A DNA stretch of 5,169 nucleotides, taken from Pseudomonadota bacterium (GTDB taxonomy: Bacteria; Pseudomonadota; Alphaproteobacteria; Rhizobiales; Devosiaceae). The notes beneath the pieces are model-generated. The model was not told where the DNA came from. It was given only the letters and a program-made list of their open reading frames with translations, and did no database searches. Positions 1 through 5,169 of this stretch are shown here, piece after piece. The DNA is taken from positions 1 to 5,169 of the forward strand of contig JAEYTN010000034.1 of assembly GCA_023433985.1 (NCBI GenBank), given 5' to 3'. A program made the translations under genes and the position numbers. The first letter of the stretch is position 1. Every line of letters starts with the position of its first letter.

Positions 1-79
1 CCCCTGCGGTGAGCGCCGGCATGCTGATGCCGAGAGCCAGCAGCGCCGCTCCAAGCCGTACGATGTTCCTTCGTTGCAT
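1..79 (-). CDS. Probable ABC transporter solute-binding protein, N-terminal signal peptide only (partial)
   Basis: Only the first 26 codons are inside the window; the rest lies beyond base 1. The peptide begins MQRRNIVRLGAALLALGI: a short basic n-region (RRN..R), then a hydrophobic stretch rich in Ala and Leu, then a possible signal peptidase I site after the ALTA near residue 25. An AGGAGG ribosome binding site (plus-strand cctcct at 88-93) lies 8 bases before the ATG, which supports the start strongly. The gene follows two permease genes on the same strand after an 80-base gap, where a periplasmic sugar-binding protein is expected in this type of importer operon. The identity as a binding protein is inferred from position and signal peptide, since no mature domain is visible. 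Another secreted protein of the same pathway is the alternative. Confidence 0.6.
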   Translation of the reverse strand, partial: MQRRNIVRLGAALLALGISMPALTAG

Positions 80-159
80 TTCAGACTCCTCCTCTGAATT
101 CCGGTTTGGGTTTGCTTGCGGCCAAAGTCCCTCAACTGCCGCGTCACTCGGTCAGGCGG
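80..159 (-). other. Short gap between permease 2 and the signal-peptide gene
   Basis: This 80-base spacer holds the AGGAGG ribosome binding site for the downstream gene at 88-93. I see no convincing terminator: the best pairing, CCGC with GCGG near the permease stop, is only 4 base pairs and has no T-run. The downstream gene is therefore probably read through as part of the same operon, although a separate weak promoter cannot be excluded. Confidence 0.45.
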
Positions 160-1113
160 TCATCCTTTCACTGCACCGATGGTAATGCCGCTGACGAAGT
201 ATTTCTGGATGAAGGGGTAGAGCAGCAGGATCGGGCCGATGGCCACGACCGCGCTCGCCATCTTCAGCGTGTTGCTCGGCAGGTTGGTGATGCTGACATT
301 CGAGCCGGCCACCGAATTGCGCAGGGCGTTGGCCGTGTTGATGATGTTGTAGAGGTGGTACTGCAGCGGTTTGAACTCGACCGTGCTGCCGAGATAGAGC
401 GACGACAGGTACCACTCGTTCCAGTAGCCCAGCGCGAGGAACAGCCCGATCGTCGCCAGCGCCGGCTTCATCATCGGCAGGCAGAGCTGGGCGAAGATGC
501 GGAAATCGCCGGCGCCGTCGACCTTGCCGCTTTCGACGATCTCATAAGGGACCGTGCGCATGAAGTTCTTCATCAGGATGATGAGCCATGGCGTCATCAG
601 CAGTTGCAGGAACACCGCCAGGTAGTTGCCGCGGAGCCCCAGGTCGCGGGCCACCCACAGGAAGGTCGGGGCGAGGCCGGCCGAGAACAGCGTGGTGAAG
701 TAGATGAAGAACGAGATGTGGTTGCGGAACGGAAAGTCCTTCCGGTTGAGCGCATAGCCGGTCATCGCGATGATGAAGAGGCCGATCGCGGTGCCGCACA
801 CCGTCATCGTCACGGTGACGACGTAGGAGCCGAGGATCTGCCGCGGCGCCTTGAAGATCCACTCATAGGCGGTGAGCGAGAAATCCTTGGGCAGCAGGCC
901 GAAGCCCGTTTTCATGATCGTCGCCTCGGACGAGAATGAGGCCGAGACGATGAGCACGAAGGGCACGAGGCAGAAGAGCGCGAACAGCGTCACCACGATG
1001 TAGGAGATCGTCTGCAGGACGATGTCGCTGCGGTCGAGCTTCACCGCGCGCGGCTTGGCCGGCGCGAGGCCCACGCCGCCTTCTCCAACGATGGTATCGA
1101 TGCGATCGCTCAT
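160..1113 (-). CDS. Carbohydrate ABC transporter permease (YtcP/LplC-like, second subunit)
   Basis: A 317-residue inner-membrane subunit of a CUT1-type sugar/oligosaccharide importer, forming the channel with permease 1. After a polar N-terminus (1-30) come about six membrane segments, near residues 33-57, 96-120, 132-154, 163-183, 218-236 and 283-302. The BPD_transp_1 EAA loop that contacts the ATPase is at about 194-213, reading ESGKVDGA and ending in LP; the usual AA is replaced by SG, but the D-G-A and LP positions are kept. The start ATG overlaps the permease 1 stop (TGATG, one shared base). No good ribosome binding site lies at normal distance (an AAGGA is 15 bases away), which points to translational coupling. 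The frame stays open far upstream inside permease 1, but that extension is not protein-like. The family is clear. The substrate is not readable; relatives carry oligosaccharides such as pectin or alginate fragments. Confidence 0.93.
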   Translation of the reverse strand: MSDRIDTIVGEGGVGLAPAKPRAVKLDRSDIVLQTISYIVVTLFALFCLVPFVLIVSASFSSEATIMKTGFGLLPKDFSLTAYEWIFKAPRQILGSYVVTVTMTVCGTAIGLFIIAMTGYALNRKDFPFRNHISFFIYFTTLFSAGLAPTFLWVARDLGLRGNYLAVFLQLLMTPWLIILMKNFMRTVPYEIVESGKVDGAGDFRIFAQLCLPMMKPALATIGLFLALGYWNEWYLSSLYLGSTVEFKPLQYHLYNIINTANALRNSVAGSNVSITNLPSNTLKMASAVVAIGPILLLYPFIQKYFVSGITIGAVKG

Positions 1114-2054
1114 CAGAACAGCGCGTAGTCCTTGTTGATCCTGCGGACGATCCAGTTCGCCGTCATCACGAGGGCGAAGCCGAACAGCGACTGGTAGAGG
1201 CCCACGGCCGTCGAGGTGGTGAAGTTGTTCTGGCTCAGCACCATGCGGTAGACCGAGGTCTCGATGATGTCGGTGGTCTGGAACAGCGAGGCGTTGTTGC
1301 CGACGAGGTTCCAGAACAGCCCGAAATTGCCGTGCATGATGCCGCCCAGCGAGAACAGCACCAGGATGATGAAGGTCGGCTTGAGGCTCGGCAGCGTCAC
1401 GTAGCCGATGCGCTGCCAGGCGGAGGCGCCGTCCACCGTCGCCGCTTCGTAGAGGCTGCGGTCGATGCCCATGATGGCGGCGAAGTAGACGATCGAGCCA
1501 TAGCCGGTCGACTGCCAGAGGTGGACCATGATGATGATCAGCGGCCAGATGCCGGCGGTCGAGTAGATCTTGATCGGGTCGCCGCCGGTCTCGCGGATCA
1601 GGGCGTTGATCGCGCCGGTATCGTAGTTGAGCAGGTTGAAGGCGATCACGCCCACCAGCACCGCCGAGATGAAGAACGGCAGGAACATCGCCGCCTGGCT
1701 GATCTTCTTGAAGAAGGTCGAGCGGATTTCGTTGAGCATGATCGCGATGGCGATCTGCAGCAGGTTGCCGAAGATGATGAAGGCGAGGTTGTAGAGGATG
1801 GTGTTGCGCGTCAGCAGCCAGAGCTGCCCGGACTTGATCAGGAACTCGAAGTTCTTGAACCCCACGAAGGGGCTGCCGAAAATGCCGTCGCGGTAGTTGA
1901 AATTGGTGAAGGCGATCCAGGCGCCCGGCAACGGCATGTAGTTGAAGACGATGAAGAAGAGCATCGCCGGCACGCACATCAGCAGCAGCACCCGGCTGCT
2001 CCAGATTTCCCGCAGCAGGGATTTTCGCCGCACGGACGAATCGGTCAGTGACAT
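1113..2054 (-). CDS. Sugar ABC transporter permease, LplB family (first subunit)
   Basis: A 313-residue integral membrane permease, first gene of the importer operon. It shows the LplB-type start: a basic cytoplasmic tail (R9, R10, K11, R15), a first membrane segment at about 21-41 ending in FNYMPLPGAWIAF, then the VGFKNFEFL stretch typical of sugar permeases before segment 2 (86-108). Further segments are near 119-142, 167-192, 224-246 and 282-303. The EAA loop at 203-222 (EAATVDGA ... LP) is canonical and should dock on the ATPase. The C-terminus, INKDYALF, is also LplB-like. The ATG is preceded by GGAGG (plus-strand 2063-2067) at 8 bases. It pairs with the overlapping downstream permease. 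An ATPase is not encoded here, so a distant or shared MsmK/UgpC-type ATPase is likely. Membership of the family is secure; the substrate is unknown. Confidence 0.95.
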   Translation of the reverse strand: MSLTDSSVRRKSLLREIWSSRVLLLMCVPAMLFFIVFNYMPLPGAWIAFTNFNYRDGIFGSPFVGFKNFEFLIKSGQLWLLTRNTILYNLAFIIFGNLLQIAIAIMLNEIRSTFFKKISQAAMFLPFFISAVLVGVIAFNLLNYDTGAINALIRETGGDPIKIYSTAGIWPLIIIMVHLWQSTGYGSIVYFAAIMGIDRSLYEAATVDGASAWQRIGYVTLPSLKPTFIILVLFSLGGIMHGNFGLFWNLVGNNASLFQTTDIIETSVYRMVLSQNNFTTSTAVGLYQSLFGFALVMTANWIVRRINKDYALF

Positions 2055-2170
2055 ACCTCGCCCCTCCGCGGTCAGCTGCGGTGTCCTTGCCTGATCATGC
2101 TATGCCGCCGGCGCGGCGAGGGCCTGCTGTGCCCTTGCTGCAGGGCGCGCCACCCGGGATGGGCGAAGCT

Positions 2171-2236
2171 TCACCCGCACATACCCGCCGCGATTGCCAG
2201 TAACGCCGCGCAACGCGAGCTTGGTACTGCCTGCAT
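2171..2236 (-). CDS. Candidate 21-residue leader peptide or signal-peptide relic
   Basis: A very short frame starts at an ATG with AGGAGG (plus-strand cctcct, 2243-2248) six bases upstream, as strong a site as any in the window. The product begins MQAVPSSRCAALLAIAAG and ends three residues later at TGA, so it resembles a signal peptide with no mature protein. It lies between the proposed ABC promoter and permease 1, so it would be in the operon leader. Its ribosome binding site and first residues resemble those of the binding-protein gene at 79: both start MQ, have an Arg, then AALLA, and both have GGAGGAG before the ATG. It could be a real small protein, a leader peptide, or the remnant of a duplicated binding-protein gene. 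Chance is also possible at this length. Confidence 0.35.
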   Translation of the reverse strand: MQAVPSSRCAALLAIAAGMCG

Positions 2237-2297
2237 ACGGACCCTCCTCCATGCAGCGGCAAAAAATCCGCCGTCAGCGCCTCCACGCTTTGTATTG

Positions 2298-2326
2298 AGT
2301 AAACCGATATTTATCGCCTTGGACAA
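2298..2326 (-). promoter_or_regulatory. Candidate sigma-70 type promoter of the ABC importer operon
   Basis: On the minus strand a TTGTCC (2326-2321) is followed after exactly 17 bases by TTTACT (2303-2298). Each hexamer matches the sigma-70 consensus at 4 of 6 positions, and this is the most AT-rich patch of the intergenic region. A start near 2291 would follow. It reads toward permease 1, about 240 bases away. Support is by pattern only. Confidence 0.4.
2305..2316. promoter_or_regulatory. Palindrome within the promoter spacer, possible operator
   Basis: CGATATTTATCG pairs as two 5-base arms, CGATA and TATCG, around a central TT. It lies wholly between the proposed -35 and -10 elements, where a bound repressor would block RNA polymerase. 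An overlapping TAAA-N6-TTTA symmetry (2300-2313) offers a second possible dyad. Sugar ABC operons are often controlled by LacI-, GntR- or ROK-type repressors, but no such gene is in the window, so the binding protein is unknown. Confidence 0.3.
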
Positions 2327-2402
2327 GCGCCAAAGCTCGAATGCACAGCCCCCTCCATTGCGGCGCCATTTGGGGGGCGGCACGCCAGAGCTTCCGGGTT
2401 CG

Positions 2403-2420
2403 ACCTAACCACTACCTAAC
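2403..2420. repeat. Tandem direct repeat ACCTAAC with 11-base period
   Basis: ACCTAAC occurs at 2403-2409 and again at 2414-2420, separated by CACT. The 11-base period places both copies on the same face of the helix, as in binding sites of head-to-tail dimers such as OmpR-type regulators. It lies just after the reductase stop codon and about 75 bases upstream of the proposed ABC promoter. With only two copies it may be chance. Confidence 0.35.
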
Positions 2421-2437
2421 GGCAGTCGCGGCCGGCC

Positions 2438-3001
2438 CTACACCATCTTCGCGATGCGCTTCAGCCAGTCCCGGCGCTGGTTCAGGTCGAGGTTCTTCAC
2501 CCGGTCGATGCGGGTGACGCGCACCGGCGAAACGCCACAGAACTCCATCGTGGCGCGCCGCACCGCATTGAGGTCGCTGTTGCGGTACTGCAGCCAGAGC
2601 CAGGCCGAGGGCGCGTCGGAGGTGGTGACGATGTGGCCGGAGCGGCCTTTCAGCAGCTTGTCCCAGAAGGGGTCGGTGTCGTGGTAGCGATAGGCGAATT
2701 CCGAGTAGAGGGTGCGGTCGATGAAGCCCTTCAGTAACGCCGGCACGTTGCCCCACCAGACCGGATAGACGATCACCCAGCGCTCGCACCAGCTGAGGTT
2801 CGCCTGCGCCGCAATCAGGTCCACCTCGAGCGGCTGCACTCGCCTGTAGCCGTGGTGCAGGATCGGGTCGAAGTCCAGCTCGCCGATATTGTGGCGCCGG
2901 ATCTCGTGGCCGGCAGCCGTCGCGGCGGCGCAGTAGGCATCGGCAAGGGCGCCGTTGAAACTGTCGGTATCGGGGTGACCGAGAAGGACGTAGATGCGCA
3001 T
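2438..3001 (-). CDS. Flavodoxin-fold NAD(P)H oxidoreductase (NAD(P)H:quinone reductase family)
   Basis: A 187-residue cytoplasmic protein of the Flavodoxin_2 family (MdaB/KefF/YwrO-like). These bind FMN or FAD and pass two electrons from NAD(P)H to quinones or similar acceptors. Strand 1 with the flavin-phosphate loop is at the N-terminus: IYVLLGHPDTDSFNGAL (3-19). The second family signature, VYPVWWGNVPALLKGFIDR, is at 78-96, with the WW-G-P flavin contact. A third, HIVTTSDAP, is at 123-131. The length is normal for the family. The ATG at 3001 is chosen because the first strand begins directly after it and GGAG (plus-strand 3009-3012) lies 7 bases upstream; the frame continues upstream but without protein character. 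It is divergent from fixJ, with a FixK-like box between them, so low-oxygen control is possible. The exact substrate cannot be told. Confidence 0.9.
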   Translation of the reverse strand: MRIYVLLGHPDTDSFNGALADAYCAAATAAGHEIRRHNIGELDFDPILHHGYRRVQPLEVDLIAAQANLSWCERWVIVYPVWWGNVPALLKGFIDRTLYSEFAYRYHDTDPFWDKLLKGRSGHIVTTSDAPSAWLWLQYRNSDLNAVRRATMEFCGVSPVRVTRIDRVKNLDLNQRRDWLKRIAKMV

Positions 3002-3052
3002 GGGCCGGCTCCGTGTCGTGCGCACAGGATGGGCCCCAGAACAGGACAGGCC

Positions 3053-3066
3053 TTGATCTGGCGCAA
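3053..3066. promoter_or_regulatory. Degenerate FixK/FNR box between the reductase and fixJ
   Basis: TTGATCTGGCGCAA matches the perfect box in front of ccoN at 12 of 14 positions, including the central CTGG. It fits the FixK2-type consensus TTG(A/C)-N6-(T/G)CAA. Its centre (3059.5) is 58 bases upstream of the reductase ATG. A class II position (-41.5) would put the reductase transcript start near 3018, with CATCCT (minus strand, 3031-3026) as a weak -10 and the ribosome binding site inside a short leader. On the fixJ side no convincing -10 fits -41.5. It could serve either gene or both. Confidence 0.5.
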
Positions 3067-3144
3067 GCCTCCGCTCGGGGGTGCCTTGCCGCCGCCGACG
3101 CGATACAAGGCTCGGGACAGGTTCAGGCCATACCGGGTGTTTTC

Positions 3145-3768
3145 GTGAGCTCCATCGATACGGTGGTCCATATTGTCGACGACGAGGAAGCGGTGCGGAA
3201 CTCGCTCGCATTCCTCCTCACCGCGTCGGGCTTCGCCGTCCGCGTGCACGAGACGGCCACGGACTTCCTTGCCGTCGCGCCGACCATCAGCAATGGCTGC
3301 CTCGTCACCGACCTGCGCATGCCCGATATCGACGGCGTCGAGCTGATGCGGCGGCTGCGGGCCGGCAACATCATGCTGCCGACGGTTGTCGTCACCGGGC
3401 ACGGCGACGTGCAGATGGCGGTCGAGGCGATGAAGAACGGGGCGCTCGATTTCATCGAGAAGCCGTTCTCCAACGCAGTGCTTCTCGACTCGATCGGCCG
3501 CGCCGTCAATCGCGCCGCCGAACAGCACCAGTCCGCCGCGGCCGCCGAGCAGATCCGGCAGCGACTCGACACGCTCTCCGAGCGGGAGCGGCAGGTGCTG
3601 GGCGGGGTCGTGGCCGGCCAGCCCAACAAGACCATCGCCTTCAACCTCGGCATCTCGCCGCGCACCGTCGAGGTCTATCGCGCCGGGCTGATGGCGAAGA
3701 TGCAGGCCAAGAGCCTCGCGGAGCTCGTCCGCATGGTCATGGATTCCGGCGCCTCCGTCGACGTGTGA
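3145..3768 (+). CDS. fixJ: FixJ-type response regulator (oxygen-responsive two-component system)
   Basis: A 207-residue transcription regulator: receiver domain (about 6-120), linker, and LuxR/FixJ helix-turn-helix (about 142-200). Receiver residues are all present: acidic pair D12/D13, phosphoacceptor D56 in TDLRMPD, T84 in VVVTGHGD, and K106 in EKPF. The output domain carries LSERERQVL and the SPRTVEVYRAGLMAKM recognition region. Residue by residue it resembles rhizobial FixJ, which is phosphorylated by the haem sensor FixL at low oxygen and turns on fixK. Position 178 is Tyr where FixJ and most LuxR-type proteins have His. The GTG at 3145 is chosen because it gives an N-terminus only two residues longer than rhizobial FixJ; the ribosome binding site is weak (GGGTG). 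An ATG at 3013 in frame would add 44 unrelated residues. No fixL is present in the window, so the kinase must be elsewhere. Confidence 0.87.
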   Translation: MSSIDTVVHIVDDEEAVRNSLAFLLTASGFAVRVHETATDFLAVAPTISNGCLVTDLRMPDIDGVELMRRLRAGNIMLPTVVVTGHGDVQMAVEAMKNGALDFIEKPFSNAVLLDSIGRAVNRAAEQHQSAAAAEQIRQRLDTLSERERQVLGGVVAGQPNKTIAFNLGISPRTVEVYRAGLMAKMQAKSLAELVRMVMDSGASVDV

Positions 3769-3787
3769 CCCCGCCGCCGCGGCCCGG

Positions 3788-3801
3788 TTGATCTGGATCA
3801 A
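3788..3801 (+). promoter_or_regulatory. Perfect FixK/FNR box of the ccoN promoter
   Basis: TTGATCTGGATCAA is an exact TTGAT-N4-ATCAA anaerobox, the site of Crp/Fnr-family activators such as FixK and FnrL, which drive cbb3 oxidase operons at low oxygen. Its centre is at 3794.5. A class II activator position (-41.5) predicts a transcript start at about 3836, and a weak -10, TATGCC, lies at 3823-3828 as expected. The box begins 19 bases after the fixJ stop codon. The leader to the ccoN start would be about 26 bases. Confidence 0.88.
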
Positions 3802-3861
3802 GGCCGGCGCCCAGCCATCCCCTATGCCTCGCCCCGTACCGAAGTCTCAACGGGGGCCGCA

Positions 3862-5169
3862 TTGCGCAATCTTGGCTGGATCATCACACTGGCGGCAGGA
3901 GCGCTGTTCACGCTCGTGCTGTCGGGATTGGGGCAGGACGCACTGTTCCGCACCCACATGGGCATCGTCGCGGCGGCGCTGGGCATAGGCGCGATCGTGC
4001 TGATGCGGCGGCCGGACCACGTGACGGTGCCCGCTGGCATCGTCGAGGCCGACAAGGCCGGCTACTTCGATGCGCCGATCCGCATGGGTTCGATCCTCAC
4101 GGTCTTCTGGGGCTGCGTCGGCTTCCTCGTCGGCGTCGTCGTGGCGCTGCAGCTGGCCTTCCCCGACCTCAACGTGCAGCCCTGGTTCAATTTCGGCCGG
4201 CTGCGTCCGCTGCATACTTCGGCCGTGATCTTCGCCTTCGGCGGGACGGCGCTCATCACCACCAGCTTCTACGTGGTGCAGCGCACCTCGCGGGCGCGGC
4301 TGATCAGCGACAACCTCGCCTGGTTCGTGTTCTGGGGCTACCAGCTGTTCATCCTGATGGCGGCGACCGGCTACGTGCTCGGCATCACCCAGAGCCGCGA
4401 ATACGCCGAGCCCGAATGGTACACCGACATCTGGCTGACGATCGTCTGGGTCGCCTACCTGGTGCTGTTCATGGGCACCATCATCAAGCGCAAGGAACCC
4501 CACATCTACGTGGCGAACTGGTTCTACCTTGCGTTCATCATCACCATCGCCATGCTGCACGTGGTCAACAACCTGGCGGTGCCGGCGAGCCTGCTCGGTT
4601 CGAAGAGCTACAGCCTGTTCTCGGGCGTGCAGGATGCGCTGACGCAGTGGTGGTACGGCCATAACGCCGTGGGCTTCTTCCTCACCGCGGGCTTCCTGGG
4701 CATGATGTACTACTACATGCCCAAGCAGGCCGAGCGCCCGGTCTACAGCTACCGGCTCTCGATCATCCACTTCTGGGCCCTGATCTTCCTCTACATCTGG
4801 GCCGGTCCGCACCACCTGCACTATACCGCCCTGCCCGACTGGGCGCAGACGCTCGGCATGGTGTTCTCGATCATGCTGTGGATGCCCAGCTGGGGCGGCA
4901 TGATCAACGGCCTCATGACGCTCCGCGGCGCCTGGGACAAGATGCGCACCGACCCCATCATCCGCATGATGGTCATCGCCGTCGCCTTCTACGGCATGTC
5001 GACCTTCGAAGGCCCCGTCATGTCGATCAAGTCGGTCAACGGCCTCAGCCACTATACCGACTGGACCATCGGCCACGTGCATTCGGGGGCGCTGGGCTGG
5101 AACGGCATGATCAGCTTCGCGGCCGTCTACTTCATGGTGCCGCGGCTGTGGGGCCGCAAGCAGCTCTAC
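3862..5169 (+). CDS. ccoN: Cytochrome c oxidase, cbb3 type, catalytic subunit I (partial, 3' end beyond window)
   Basis: The haem-copper core subunit of the high-affinity cbb3 oxidase of the inner membrane, which reduces oxygen to water and pumps protons. The 436 residues present cover most of the protein; roughly the last 100 are cut by the window edge. The ligands are all visible: H118 (low-spin haem b) in [12 protein letters not shown], CuB ligand H267 in [11 protein letters not shown]311 six residues before H317 and H318 (the C-family crosslinked Tyr and CuB ligands) in [11 protein letters not shown], then E383 and H405/H407 in [12 protein letters not shown] (haem b3 and b). The reading frame is open from the fixJ stop, and its first standard start codon is TTG at 3862, with GGGGG five bases upstream (3852-3856). 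This start gives an N-terminus (membrane segment about 5-23) of the usual length for alphaproteobacteria. ccoO, ccoQ and ccoP are expected next. Confidence 0.95.
   Translation, partial: MRNLGWIITLAAGALFTLVLSGLGQDALFRTHMGIVAAALGIGAIVLMRRPDHVTVPAGIVEADKAGYFDAPIRMGSILTVFWGCVGFLVGVVVALQLAFPDLNVQPWFNFGRLRPLHTSAVIFAFGGTALITTSFYVVQRTSRARLISDNLAWFVFWGYQLFILMAATGYVLGITQSREYAEPEWYTDIWLTIVWVAYLVLFMGTIIKRKEPHIYVANWFYLAFIITIAMLHVVNNLAVPASLLGSKSYSLFSGVQDALTQWWYGHNAVGFFLTAGFLGMMYYYMPKQAERPVYSYRLSIIHFWALIFLYIWAGPHHLHYTALPDWAQTLGMVFSIMLWMPSWGGMINGLMTLRGAWDKMRTDPIIRMMVIAVAFYGMSTFEGPVMSIKSVNGLSHYTDWTIGHVHSGALGWNGMISFAAVYFMVPRLWGRKQLY

Larger units (their letters stand above)
2055..2437. other. Intergenic region upstream of the ABC operon (383 bases)
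   Basis: No large gene is supported here. Read on the minus strand it contains, in order, a tandem ACCTAAC repeat, a candidate promoter with an AT-rich palindrome, a 21-codon frame with a strong ribosome binding site, a GC-rich hairpin (2104-2117) and the permease 1 ribosome binding site. No clear T-tailed terminator follows the upstream reductase gene. If the proposed promoter is right, the operon has a leader of roughly 235 bases, which is long for a simple sugar operon. The longer open frames in this stretch on both strands have no recognisable protein character. Confidence 0.6.

Noticed and set aside
106..939. A 277-codon plus-strand frame opposite permease 2, and a similar one at 1332-2051 opposite permease 1.
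   Set aside because: Both are charged, repetitive antisense translations of membrane-protein genes, typical shadows at high GC.
1114..1977. A same-strand extension of permease 2 that would make one protein of about 605 residues.
   Set aside because: This stretch lies over permease 1 in another frame. Its translation is rich in Arg, Gln, His and Pro with no membrane segments, while permease 1 in the other frame is plainly real. The family begins at the ATG at 1113.
2104..2117. A GC-rich hairpin (GCCGC, loop CGGC, GCGGC) in the ABC leader considered as a terminator or attenuator.
   Set aside because: The stem is only 5 base pairs and no T-run follows on the minus strand. Such short stems are common by chance at this GC content.
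2097..2408. A 103-codon plus-strand frame and a 63-codon minus-strand frame (2286-2095) in the intergenic region.
   Set aside because: Neither shows a domain, a membrane segment or a convincing ribosome binding site. Their composition looks like non-coding GC-rich DNA.
2360..2437. A terminator for the oxidoreductase gene.
   Set aside because: Short complementary pieces such as CGGC/GCCG exist after the stop, but no stem of useful length with a T-tail was found. Readthrough into the ABC region remains possible.
3013..3144. An upstream ATG for fixJ giving 44 extra N-terminal residues.
   Set aside because: The extension does not match FixJ, whose receiver domain starts within a few residues of its N-terminus, and it would span the FixK-like box.
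2815..3801. A 328-codon minus-strand frame across fixJ and the start of the reductase.
   Set aside because: It is antisense to a clear fixJ and out of frame with the reductase. It has no recognisable domain and unlikely composition.
3824..3988. The ATG at 3824 as the start of ccoN or of a small separate gene.
   Set aside because: It is out of frame with ccoN, has no ribosome binding site, and falls in the predicted -10 region upstream of the expected transcript start.
3847..5082. A 411-codon minus-strand open frame antisense to ccoN.
   Set aside because: The product is low-complexity in His, Asp, Glu, Arg and Val and is the usual antisense artefact of a GC-rich gene. The plus strand encodes CcoN with all metal ligands.

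Overview
The window is GC-rich, densely coded chromosomal DNA that looks alphaproteobacterial, most likely Hyphomicrobiales (Rhizobiales). The strongest clues are a FixJ protein that closely resembles the rhizobial FixJ proteins and lies directly next to ccoN of a cbb3 cytochrome oxidase, together with FixK/FNR-type boxes. The genus cannot be fixed from this window.

Left part (1-2054, all minus strand): a binding-protein-dependent sugar/oligosaccharide ABC importer operon of the LplB/YtcP type. Read in transcription order it is permease 1 (2054-1113), permease 2 (1113-160, start overlapping the previous stop by one base) and the signal-peptide end of a probable solute-binding protein (79-1, cut by the window edge). 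No ATPase gene is visible here.

Middle (2055-2437): about 380 bases without a large gene. It holds a candidate minus-strand promoter (2298-2326) for the ABC operon, with a palindrome in its spacer, and a 21-codon open frame with a strong ribosome binding site whose product looks like a bare signal peptide. It also holds a tandem 7-base direct repeat.

Right part (2438-5169): a minus-strand flavodoxin-fold NAD(P)H oxidoreductase (3001-2438) is divergent from a plus-strand fixJ (3145-3768), which is followed after 93 bases by ccoN (3862 to beyond the window end). A perfect FixK/FNR box, TTGATCTGGATCAA, lies at 3788-3801 before ccoN. A 12-of-14 match to it, which still fits the FixK2-type consensus, lies at 3053-3066 between the reductase and fixJ. 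Together these suggest a small low-oxygen module: a response regulator, the high-affinity terminal oxidase and possibly a redox enzyme, tied together by a Crp/Fnr-type regulator encoded elsewhere.

No mobile element, RNA gene, CRISPR array or wholly new system was recognised. The points most worth checking are the second FixK-type box, the fixJ-ccoN adjacency without fixL or fixK, the TTG start of ccoN, and the signal-peptide-like small frame.
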